Part shown: positions 34,493 to 45,171 of the stretch, piece after piece | How the letters are laid out: every line of letters begins with the position of its first letter | How positions within the stretch are numbered: position 1 is the first letter of the stretch | Assembly: GCA_036346255.1 (NCBI GenBank) | Contig: CM070639.1 | Coordinates: 32,890,165-32,954,164 of the forward strand | From: Ampelocalamus luodianensis | Taxonomy: Eukaryota > Streptophyta > Magnoliopsida > Poales > Poaceae | Direction: 5' to 3' | DNA length: 64,000 nucleotides | The notes under the pieces: generated by a model | The model's database searches: none | Seen by the model: only the letters and a program-made list of their open reading frames with translations | Told to the model about the DNA's origin: nothing | Program-made: the position numbers and the translations under genes

Positions 34493-37400
34493 TGTAACAG
34501 CCCTAACTTAGGGTTTGTATTTCCAATGTAAAATTTTGAGGAGAAATAAAAACTTTTGTTGCCTCATGAAATCATTTGAAAGTTTCTACAATTTTCCCTA
34601 GCAATTTCCAATCTTTAGAATTTGATTCTTGTGATTGGAAATTGTTGTCAGCCAATTCTTAGCTTTCAAACTTGTGATCATCCTCTGAAATTATTTTTCC
34701 TATCACCTTGATCATCCTATATACCTCCCTGAATTATTTCACAATTTTTAGATTTTAGTTGCTATTTCAAATGGCCAAGTCAAACTAGTTTCAAAATCTG
34801 GTCAAACATCTGAACAGCAGCTTGTGAATTTTATTGGGAGAAATCTAGCGCATGAAAACTCCTGGAAAAATTACACAAGGTTTTCCTCTGTCCCAGTAAG
34901 CTTCCATAGAAATTTCAGAATTTTTGGAGCTATGGAACTACCTCGAAAAATTCCCCAAACCTTCTCTGTCTTTTTAATTCAAACACGAAGCACTGTTCTC
35001 TGCTCGGACCCAACTCAGACTCAAGTCCGACCGCACCAAATTGGCTCGGTTGCGTCAACTAGCTGCACCGACCCGAGTCCGATCAATCGTGGCCGTCTGA
35101 TGCAGATCGCACGGCCCGCGTGCGCCAAGGCAATCGACCAGTCCGATTGCATCGGTAGATCTCGACCGTCCATCTCAGATCCATCGGTCCGCATCTTCTT
35201 GATCAAGCCAGACCATCTCGTTGCGCCGCACCAGTCTCTGTGTCGCGCCGCTTTGCTTCTTTCGCTGACGAGTGGACCCCACCTGTCAGCATCGCCCTCG
35301 TCTTCTCCGCGTCTCACCAGAGCTCACTACCGCGCGCGCATGCTCGCCACGTACCTCGTCGCTGCCACCTATTGCCCGCGTGTCCGTCTCCGAAGCATCG
35401 CCGGGGTCTCATCTACCCACCGAGCTCATTCATTTCTTCTCTACCCCATTCTCGTGCCTTCTCCGCCCATTTCTTGGTTTCGGCCGGAGAGGAACCCGAG
35501 AGCAGCGCCGCCGTGTTAGCGCCGCCCTTGAGCCCGCGACCGCACCACCGTGATCCACGCTCGACGCCGCCTCCATTTTGCCCAGCTCGGGTCCTTGGCG
35601 TCCCGTGAATCACCAGGGGTGGTTTCGTCGTCTCCGCCTCCGGCGCTCTCGGCTCCGCAAGCTCAATTGCGTTCCGGTGAGTTTCTAGCTTCGTCACCTG
35701 GTCCCTTAGGATCGCATCACTGCGCTGAGTCTAACTGTGACCTTGTTTCGTTCTTTGATGCATCACCGAGGCGGTGTGACCCCTTCTTCTCCGAGCACGG
35801 TATTTCGCCGCCGTAGCGATTCCGGCCGCCTCGGAGCTCCATTGTCGTCGTGGTTGAGGGCTTATCCTTCCTGGAGTCAAGGCGAAGCTGGTACGCACCT
35901 GCTCGAAGCTTCCCGTCACTGTAGCGTCATCTCCGCGGAGGCCGCATCTTCTTCCCCGCCTCCGGCCGTCGCGAGCTCATCTCCGGCAACCATCGGGCTC
36001 CGCGTCGCCGCCACTGGGTTCGCGAAGTCTCTGTGAACCCGTAGGTATAACCCTTTCGCCCTGAGTCCTGCTGGTTCGTCAAAACAGCTGCGCGGCCGCG
36101 CCACCGTCCTCGCAAGCGTCGGTGAGCCGCCGGCGGTTAGCTTCTAATCCTGTCATTAGCTTTTAATTAAACTCTATAGTTGTATCGCTGCCATGTGGGT
36201 CCCTCTCGGGTTAATCGTGTTTAGTAAACTCAAATCCAACCGTTATCTTTCCCTCTGAGTCACTGCCATGTGGGTCCATGCTGTCAGTTAGTGGTTGTGT
36301 AAACTCCGTTAATGCGTTTTCTCTGTCGGGAAGCGTAGTTCTCTGTGCTTGTATGTTAGGAATGCGTTTTGCTTAGCCGAAGACATATTCTCAAAATACG
36401 CCTTCGACGTCGCCTTCGGCGGGCTGGGCTGTCCTGGTCAGCTTGCGCCGGGCCCATCTGTCAGCGTCTAGGGCTAGCCAGCTGTGGGTATAAAAAGGTT
36501 TTAAATGCTTTATTGATTTACAAATGCTTTTCGATGCAATCGTTATTCCAAATAAACTTAGAAAATGCATAACTAATTCAATTTATCTCCAAATCGCATG
36601 AAACCAGTGCTGATAATTTTCATTTTAAATTTACTAATTACTAAAATTAGTTCAACCATGTCTCTGTTAGCAAAAATCTGTTAATAAATTAAATGATGTA
36701 TTATGTATTTTCCAAATTAGAAAATTCATATCTCTTTCAATAATTGTCCAAATCCAGTAAAACCAACTCTGTAAATTTTCATTTTTAGTATACTAATTAT
36801 CAGGATAGGTTTTAAATACTGTTTCTGTTCATGAAAATTTGTTAAGTAATTAGCTAGTGCTTTAATGTGTATTTTAGCTTAGAAAATTGCTAGAAAATTC
36901 ATCACCACTTCAAATAATTATTTCTCTGTTTCTAAAAATGTGTTAGACCCTTGGATTAGGCTGCTGTGTGAGTTTTGGTATGTTTTGTTGTTTGAGTTTT
37001 GTCGGTGTTATTCGTTCTTATTCGCTGTTGTTTGTTCAATCGTTAGGCTTCGACATTTGCGGTAACCACGAGAGCGATCCTCTGCAATGAGTTGAGCATT
37101 ACGAGCAACGATGAGCTGTGCAAGCGGTTTGATCATGTTAATCCCGTATTTTAAAGTCTAATATTTTTTCAATCGTATGTATGCATCGCTTAATTTGTGT
37201 TAAATTGGTTAGTTAATCCTTTAGATGCATAATCTGTAGGCAAATGATATTCCTCTACTACGAGCCTAGGTTATTTCTTTGTGATTAGAGATCATTGGAT
37301 GATCTCTTGTCACTTAGTAGATCCGGTCATTTTGCTTAGACATGCTTAGCTATCGGTAGAACTGGGCGGTTATCGACTTTAGTCGGTAGCCTTGATCACA

Positions 37401-38723
37401 CAAAAATTATTAAAGCTTTATAGTTCAGCATTTTGCTATGTTACTTGTGAAAACTAAAAATGAAAACAAAATGATTTGGACTTGGGCACAACGGTAAGAT
37501 TGGTGTGATCTGTTGGGTGTGACCGAATGGTGCCCAGTCGATTAAGGACCAAGTTACTTGCGCCACCGTACTGAGCATTTTGCGTGCTAACCACACTAGA
37601 GTATATGGGACCTCTCTTGACCTAGTACTTTGGCGTGTATTGGCTACGGGTCGCAGGAGGTCGCAGGAGGGATGGAGGTGGGAGCATGGTAATTGTCCGA
37701 AAAGCTTTATCCTGAGTGGGTAGTTGTCTTTTCGGCTTTACCATGTAAGCGTATGGATTTCTATCCATACGAGCAGCTCGTAGTTAATACACAATATTGG
37801 AAAAAGTCTCGTAGGACTTAGCCGTGCCAGCATACCTTCGGAAGTTTGCTTTGGCTTAAAGGCGGTCTGAAGTGTGGGTACATTGGTACACCCCTGCAGG
37901 GTTCAAACTATTCGAATAGCCTCGTCCTAGGTTATGGACATGCTCGGATACGCCCCGTAAGAACTAGACTACAACATTTAAATTAAAACTTGTTGGGTGG
38001 TACGAATCTGGGATTCGTGCTATTGTTGTGGTGACTATTGGAATAGTCACTTCTAGGTTGTTTTTCTTTCTCTTTTTTTATTATTACCTTTACTATTATT
38101 TCAGCATTAAAAATAAATTGCAAACTTGCCTTCAAACTGTATTACCTTATTGCAAATGAAAATTGGCTTTATGCAAATGAAACATATGGCCTCCACCAAA
38201 TAAGCCTGCATGTAGCATATGAACAGGTCTGCTAGTTCACACGTCAGTCTTGCGGGTACAAAGACAATCTTTGTACTCAGATGCTTTGCTTAATGTTTTT
38301 GTTGTAGAGGATGAAGGTGAGCCCCAAGGGCCTCACTTTTGTGAGTTGTGCTGCCGCTTCGTGTTGGACGACTAGACTTGGCGGTCCGGTCAGATGCCTT
38401 GTGGGTTGAAGGCACACTGATTGGCTTTGTTTATAGCCATCTTATGGCACTTTGCTTCCATTTATCTGCCTTGGTTATTTGTGTATCTTTTGGCCAGGTC
38501 GGCCATTGTCTGTAATAACTTCTTTTTTGCTGTTACCTTCTGTTTAGTAGTGTAATGTTTGGACTCTATGTTTGGAATGGAGTTGATGCATAATTTTGTT
38601 GTGAGGTGTGTATACTGCTTTCTGGGAAGTATACATATCTCGAGACTCAGTTTATTTGATTTGTGATGCTAGGACCAGGTGGTTGGTTAAGCATTACAAG
38701 CCAAATAAATTGGGGTCCTCACA
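34493..38723 (+). mobile_element. Solo LTR, 4231 bp, Tekay/Del-like
   Basis: Starts TGTAACAGCCC and ends GGGGTCCTCACA, with the 5-bp duplication GCTGC at 34488-34492 and 38724-38728. Its 3' part (about 37000-38723) is nearly the same as 4740-6456, including both hairpins (second one at 37750-37771). Its first 2.5 kb shows much less similarity. The GC-rich block 35000-36130 produces overlapping ORFs of up to 231 codons that I regard as compositional. Confidence 0.95.
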
Positions 38724-38815
38724 GCTGCCGACGGCTAGAGCTCACGCCACCGCCTCCAGGGCCGCCGTCAAGCTTCTCCTACCGACGGCTGAACCACCTT
38801 CCTCCTCGTCGATCC

Positions 38816-39364
38816 GTGTGCCACTTCGTCAATGAGTATTTGCATAGGTTCAACCAATTAGCCCGCTATGCACCAAAAGATGTGGCAATGAATGAAGCCA
38901 AGCAAGAACGCTTCTTGGAAGGGCTTAACGATGATCTCTCAGTCCAACTCATTGCCCAAGACTACACCGACTTTCAGCAATTCTTGAGCAAGGCTATCTG
39001 CCAGGAGGGCAAGCACCTGGAGATGGAGAATCACAAGAGAAGGCTGGCATCCCAGAAGTTCAACTCTGGAGGTTTTCCCAAGCGCCGCACCTCTCAGCCT
39101 CAACCACCTCAGCAAGGGAGATTCACGACCTCCTCTTCATCCAGAGCACCTGTGCCAGCTCGACTCCCAGGCAACCCCGTCCATGTCACCTCTCGAAGAG
39201 GTCAGTACCAGAAGAAGGCACCCGCTACCTCAACTACAGGAGTTACCTATTTCCATTGCAATGAATTGGGGCACTACACCAATAACTGTCCGAAAAGCAG
39301 TAGCCAGCAACCCCAACCCAACCAAATCAGGGAGTCCCAGCACCTGGCAGCACTCCAGTTGTAA
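38816..39364 (+). pseudogene. Tekay-type Gag C-terminal remnant
   Basis: An open frame carries the Retrotrans_gag C-terminus (FVNEYLHRFNQLARYAPKDV, then a K-Q-E-R-F-L-E-G-L block), a proline/glutamine/serine-rich linker and a zinc knuckle that reads Y-F-H-C-N-E-L-G-H-Y-T-N-N-C. The first Cys of the C-x2-C-x4-H-x4-C motif is replaced by Tyr. The N-terminal half of Gag is missing; LTR-like sequence is joined at about 38815. Gag would form the particle and bind the RNA; this copy cannot. Confidence 0.85.
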
Positions 39365-39393
39365 AGCCATCAGTCTAGTTCATCAAAGGGCGT

Positions 39394-39711
39394 GTGAATC
39401 ACGTCACAGTAGAAGAAGCTCAGACTGCACCAGATGTGGTCATTGGTACGTTCCTTGTCAATTTAGTACCACCATCTGTTTTATTTGATTCAGAAGCTTC
39501 GCATTCTTTTGTTTCAACTAAGTTTGTGGGAAAATATGGGAAATCTATCTCTCCTTTGATTAACCCTATGTTAATCCATTCTTCGGGCTCGGAAATGAGG
39601 ACTTGTTCCCTATGCCCAAACCTTACTTTGGAAATATCAGGAGTACCTTTCTTGGTAGACTTAATAGTCTTGCAATCCCAACGGCTAGATGTAATTCTCG
39701 GAATGGATTGA
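39394..39711 (+). pseudogene. Tekay-type aspartic protease remnant
   Basis: The ORF matches the chromovirus retropepsin: V-V-I-G-T-F-L-V-N segment, active-site loop LFDSEASHSFVS, and the closing VILGMD. In the family the loop reads D-S-G-A-S; here Gly is replaced by Glu, which should abolish activity. The frame ends in TGA exactly where the family has Trp (G-M-D-W), and a second stop follows about 30 bp downstream. Confidence 0.9.
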
Positions 39712-39783
39712 CTAGTCAAGAATCAAGGCTAGATAGACTGTGCCAATAGGTCTATCACTCTCACCAATGCACAAGGAATTGAA

Positions 39784-40206
39784 GTGGAGTTCAGATCCGA
39801 GACCTCTCTTAGAGAAAGTCCTATCGTGACCAGTATGAAGGAAGTGAAGTTGGAAGACATCCTAGTGGTAAATGAATACTCGGATATATTTCCTGAAGAA
39901 TTACCCGGTATGCCACCAGATAGGGACATTATGTTCTTAATTGACTTGGTCCCACGGATTGCTCCAATTTCGAAGAGACCCTATAGAATGCCCGCCAATG
40001 AGTTAGCAGAATTGAAGAAACAAATCAAAGAGTTACAAGATAAGGGTTATATCCAACCAAGTTCAATTCCTTGGGGAGCACCAGTACTGTTTGTTAGAAA
40101 GAAAGATAACAATATGAGGATGTACATGGATTACAGATCACTTAATGAAGTCACAATTAAGAACAAGTATCCTTTGCTAGGATCGATGGCCTCTTCGACC
40201 AGTTGA
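39784..40206 (+). pseudogene. Tekay-type reverse transcriptase, N-terminal part
   Basis: Contains the pre-RT segment with F-P-E-E-L-P-G-M-P-P-D-R-D and the RT fingers: RPYRMPANELAELKKQIKEL, K-G-Y-I-Q-P-S-S, WGAPVLFVRKKD and the MDYRSLNEVTIKNKYPL block. A one-base deletion near 40170 shifts the frame. The sequence continues in frame in the next ORF (D-Q-L-K-G-A-S-V-F-S-K-I-D-L). Confidence 0.92.
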
Positions 40207-41364
40207 AAGGAGCAAGTGTTTTCTCCAAGATTGATTTGAGATCTGGTTACCATCAGTTGAAGATCAGACCAGAAGACATCCCCAAGATTGCTTTCACCAC
40301 AAGCTATGGACTGTACGAGTTCACAGTAATGTCATTCGGGTTGACGAATGCACCAGCTTATTTCATGAACTTGATGAATAAAGTATTCATGGAATTCTTG
40401 GATAAGTTTGTGGTCGTATTTATTGACGACATTCTCATCTACTCGAAGGATGAAGAAGAGCATGAGAAGCATCTCCGAACAGTTTTGGGAAGACTTAGAA
40501 AGCAGCAGCTCTATGCCAAATTTAGTAAAAGTAAATTTTGGCTAAGCCAAGTGGCTTTTCTTAGACATATCGTGTCAATAGGAGGAGTTGCAGTATACCC
40601 CGCCAATGTTGAAGCCATGATGGGTTACAAGCAACCCAAGTCCGTCACCGAAGTGAGAAGTTTCCTCGGTTTAGCTGGGTATTACCAAAGATTCATCGAA
40701 GGTTTCTCCAAAACCGCCAGACCTATGACTCAACTTTTGAAGAAAGAGAAGAAATTTGAATGGACAGATGCTTGCGAGCAAAGTTTCCAGGAGTTGAAGA
40801 AAAGACTAGTTTTTGCACCTGTGTTAGTCTTACCTGATATCCATAAGGACTTTGAGGTTTTCTGTGACGCCTCTCGTCAGGGCCTTGGATGTGTGCTGAT
40901 GCAGGAAGATAAAGTTGTAGCTTATGCATCTCGACAGCTAAAGCCTCATGAAGGAAATTATGCTACGCATGATTTGGAGCTAGCCGCAATTTTACATGCC
41001 TTGAGAATTTGGCAGCATTACCTCAATGGTAATCGCTGTGAGATTTTCAGCGATCACGGAAACTTGAAGTACATCTTCACTCAAACAAAGCTCAATCTCA
41101 GACAAAGGAGATGGTTAGAGCTGATAAAGGATTATGACATCGGAATCCATTACCATCCAGGCAAAACAAATGTGGTGGCAGATGCCCTGAGTCGAAAAGG
41201 ATATTGCAACACTATGTTGGTTCAGGAGAGTTAGCCAAGGTTGTATGAAGATTTGAGGCTTCTGAAATTGGAGATCATTAACCAAGGTTGGGTAAACACC
41301 TTAGAAGTTCAAGCGACTGTTCAGAGTCAAATTAGACAAAATCAGGAAGAAGATGAAGACATTA
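40203..41364 (+). pseudogene. Tekay-type RT palm/thumb and RNase H, integrase lost
   Basis: 343-codon frame. RT landmarks: FSKIDLRSGYHQLKI (first catalytic Asp), YEFTVMSFGLTNAPAYF, and FVVVFIDDILIYS holding the catalytic D-D. Thumb: FLGLAGYYQRFIEGFSK. RNase H: FEVFCDASRQGLGCVL, THDLELAAILHALRIW and a third acidic site reading S-D-H-G-N-L (T-D-H-K-S-L in relatives). The frame ends with the ADALSRK landmark and a stop at 41234. A short post-RNase H stretch continues to about 41364, where the sequence changes to a minus-strand LTR. The integrase and chromodomain are absent, so the fragment cannot insert itself. Confidence 0.93.
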
Positions 41365-42865
41365 AAGTATCAAAACTGGGATCAACATAGTGCAAGAGGA
41401 TGCTTTCCTTGTTAGAAGTACACTTGTTCACTCTCAGATGCGTACTCGCTCACGTCTGGCACTTCGGAATCTAAAGAAAGCAATATCGAATAAACATCGA
41501 AAAAGCCGAGAAATCCAAAATGCTTAAAAATGCATGAGATTTATACAGTAGTGCGATCATATGTTTAGTTGCATTTAGGTGAAAATTTTAGTTTAATTAG
41601 AGTTCATATGAATTTCTTATGGATTTTTAAAGTTAATTCAATTTCTAGTGTAAGAGTAATTCTTTTGTGAAATTACCTCTAGTTACAAAATTTTCTAGAC
41701 TGCAGTGTGATCAGCTATCCTTTCTTCAGAACTAAACCTCAAATTTGCTTACTCGATTGCTTAACCTACTTTACAACCCCAAAGTTTGATAGCAGTACTA
41801 GGTTAGCATTACACATGAGATTCATTTTCAGTTACAGAGAGGAGTTTTTCCAGAGGAATGGGTTCAGCTAACAAATAGTTTCAAGGAAAACTTCTAACTA
41901 CTAGAAGTGATCATGTTATTAGTCTTCTAACAATTCTAATCTTTTTCAAAGTGTTGCTTTAGATACCTACAACAAAGCCACCAGCTGAACTTACAATGTT
42001 AACAGCACAACTAGTTGAACTAAGTGCTTCTTGATTCAAATTTCAAGTTCTAGATTAACTATCCCAATTGAGTGACTTAGTGTCATGTACAAAATTTGAT
42101 AGCATAAGAAAGTTGGTTTTGTAAGAGGGTTCCATAGATATTTCAGATTTTCTTCTAACCATCTTTCTTCTCTGTTTATCACTTCAACCAAAGAAGTTGA
42201 TTACTCTGTTGATTTCTAAAAATACACCCCATTATTGCTTTTCAGATTTGGGTTGCTACCGTTAGGTACTTGTCAAGTCCTGAAATTCTTCAGATTACTG
42301 TTCAGATTCTAACGACAGCAAGATTTCTCTCTAGACAGAAATGCTACAACTAAGCTTCCTTTAAACTCAAATTTCCAGTTTGCTATCTCACTAAAGTGAC
42401 CTAATGGACACACGTAAGATTTGCTTGCAAAAGATGCTTTGATCTACAAGAGAGTTCTACTAACAAGTCAGATATTCTCCTAATCCCTTCTCTTCCCTGT
42501 TTGTTTGATTTGTCAAAAGTTTATTAAGCAATGTCAAATAGGTTTACTCATTGGACTAAGACAAGAACAACACTGGTTTTTCAGGTTAGAGTACTCTTAT
42601 TAAACTAACCTCTAAAGACTATGCAAACCAACATAATCTTTCTATTTCCTTGTATTAGAATAGACAGAAGCTTATTATCCCTAACTCATCCTAATTACCT
42701 TCCCTGCTTAAACCTCTTTTCTAAAGGGGTAGGTTACTCTCTGCTGGTTTTTCTGAAGCTTCACAAATATAAAGGTTCTTTTCAGATTTGGTGGGTACTG
42801 TTAGATAATTGCCAATTAGTAATGGAATTAATACAACTCCACTACTACCTTATCCAGATCATTAG

Positions 42866-45171
42866 TGTAATACCTCAGATTTATTCTTGCAAAGGAAGTA
42901 TCCAACAGAGATTTAGACATCAGGAAAAGGGGGATTATGCAGTTTTTCGCCAACCTGGGCCTCGGGCCTTGGCCCAGGAGGCCCAAGAAGGGCCGGCCAC
43001 CTATAAAAGAAGAGGAAACCCTAGCTGGGGGTACTGTAGCTACAGTAGCGCGCCGCACACATGCACGCCACAAGATCCTTTGCCCTCCCCCCTCAAACTC
43101 CATTGCTACCATCTCTTCGAGTTCTCCTGCAGCTAGCCGGCCACAAGGAGGAGGAAAGGGGAAAGGAGAAGAGGAGATCTTCTTCAGGGGTTTTGATCAG
43201 TGATCTCTAGCGGTTCTCCAAGGGTAACGAACGTCGGTTGTTGTTGTTTGCTTAATCGTAGAAGTGTTTTCGATTAGAATCGTTTGAATCAAAGTCTGTC
43301 AGCATTAATTTTGAATCTGTCCAGATTGTTGCGTGGGTAATTTCGTGTATTTAGATGCACAATTTGAGGATCCCATCTCCTAGAGTTATGTGGGATCCGT
43401 CGTTATCTTTCAGTAGCCGCAAAGATCACTCAATTCCGAGTTACGGTTAAAAAGTTATGTTGATTTTAGTGCTGCTGTCCCGAAATCCTGACGAGATTCT
43501 GCAGTCGTCTTGTTTATTATTTAAGGGATTGTTAGATTCCGAATTGGGGGTTTCCATCTCCTAGAAAGTTGTACATAATGTTCTTAGTTTTCAGTGACCG
43601 CAAAGAACACCTGAATCCTATTTAGGGATCAAAAGTTATGGTCGTTTTACCTCTGCTGTCCAGAACTTTGATAATAATGAATTGTCAACTTGTCTCTAAG
43701 AATAAGATTAACTTAAAGGAAAAATCAGGGATTCCACCCAACTAGGTTATTGTTGAATTTTTCGTAACCTTTCTAGATTGGTAAAGAACACTTAATTCGG
43801 AGTTGTAGATTAAAAGTTTTGATCGGTTTAGTAATTACTATTTGTTCTTTAGGGCAGATTTCTGTTCTGAAAGTTCATCTGTTCAATAGCATATTAATTT
43901 GGCCGAATTGGTCTATCTTGTCAACTTGAGAATTTTAGATATGTTAGTTATGAATCCACAGAAATTGGATTCACCTCATTTCGAGTTCCAGATCATTAGA
44001 TATGATTTTCACCGTGCTGCTGTCCAGTATCGGTTGTGACTGATTTGTCGATATTTCAGATTAGGCTTTGTAGTTAAGTCTTGAGTCACCGTGGAAGCGT
44101 TGTAGAACGTTGATTAGTAGTGCTGGGTACATTTTGTTCTTATTAAAATTATTTTACTTGTTTAGGCGGTGAAGCCTCGAGTTTAGGAGTATCACCTTTT
44201 TCGGTTAACGCATCGCATCGCGGAAGGCAAGTGCATTGCTATCTTATTGCTTGTGATTGATGAATGTTTATGTGATTGTGTTGTGATGTCTTATGACACA
44301 AGAGATGATGAATTGTCTATGATATTTCTTATGTGTTGAATCCATGATTGGAGATGATGTCATTATTCATTCGATAAGTCATTTCATGCATTCATTGTCA
44401 TTTACCATCCACGGGAGTGGACGAGTGAGCCCATCAATTCCGGGATGGGTGCGCATGAGAGCCCATCAATTCCGGGATGGGTGCGCAAGTCCCATTAATT
44501 CCGGGATGGGCGGTGTTGGACACCGTATGAAACATTCTTCATACGGAAGTGGATCCCCGTATTTTTGTTAAGATGCGGGCTTGAGTGAACACCGACGGGT
44601 GTATCACCGCTATACCGTATATGCATGTGTGCAGTCCAAATTCCTTGATTTTGAGCATTCATCTCATATCAACATAAATAATCACTTGTTGTATGTTCCG
44701 AAATGGTGACGAGATTGTCTTATTCATATTGATTGCCTATTCTATTAGCCATTGTACTTGCTGAGTTGTGGACTCACCCTTGCCTTGTTTATTTATTTAT
44801 TTTAGGTGATCGTTGATGAAGTTTCTCTTGGGAGGAGTAGACAAGCACTTCTCAACACACTTCACTTGCTTTAGTTTCAATAATGTAACTATCACTATTC
44901 TTCTTTCATTAATTGATGGACTGTAATAAATAAATTCAGTTTGGGATGACTCCTTCTCTATCGTTGAGTTCGCTTAAATAATCACACGCTCATTGATTAT
45001 CTGTTGATAGAATTATCTAAATGGATCCATTATTACGTTTCCGTTCATGTTTCGTTTGATGTTGAACTGTTTAACTTTGTTGATGATTTATTGTTGAAAC
45101 TTATTCCAATATAAGGTTGCATGCTAGATCCTTAGGTAGCATTCTGGCTTCCAAATAGCCAGGGTGTTACA
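42866..45171 (+). mobile_element. Solo LTR, 2306 bp, same family as the 9.15-kb element
   Basis: Starts TGTAATACC and ends GGGTGTTACA, flanked by ATTAG at 42861-42865 and 45172-45176. It is the reverse orientation relative to the copies at 20678 and 58358. Likely promoter box CTATAAAAG at 43001-43009 after a GGCCCA-rich palindromic stretch. Hairpin array at 44429-44590. No coding sequence. Confidence 0.95.
44429..44590 (+). other. Hairpin array in the solo LTR
   Basis: Three repeats of a hairpin CCCATCAATTCCGGGATGGG (third one CCCATTAATTCCGGGATGGG), then CCGTATGAA/TTCATACGG (44523-44531, 44538-44546) and CCCGTAT/ATGCGGG (44556-44562, 44573-44579). Same order, reversed, as in 21262-21445. Confidence 0.85.

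Noticed and set aside
34824..35608. 231-codon ORF and overlapping frames
   Set aside because: Within the GC-rich block of a solo LTR with intact target duplications. Composition explains the open frames.
33857..41442. ATGCG at 33857-33861 and 41438-41442 as a target duplication for the LTR-pol chimera
   Set aside because: The right copy lies within the minus-strand LTR beyond the pol junction (about 41365), and the sequence before it does not end in CA. A 5-bp match over this distance is likely by chance.
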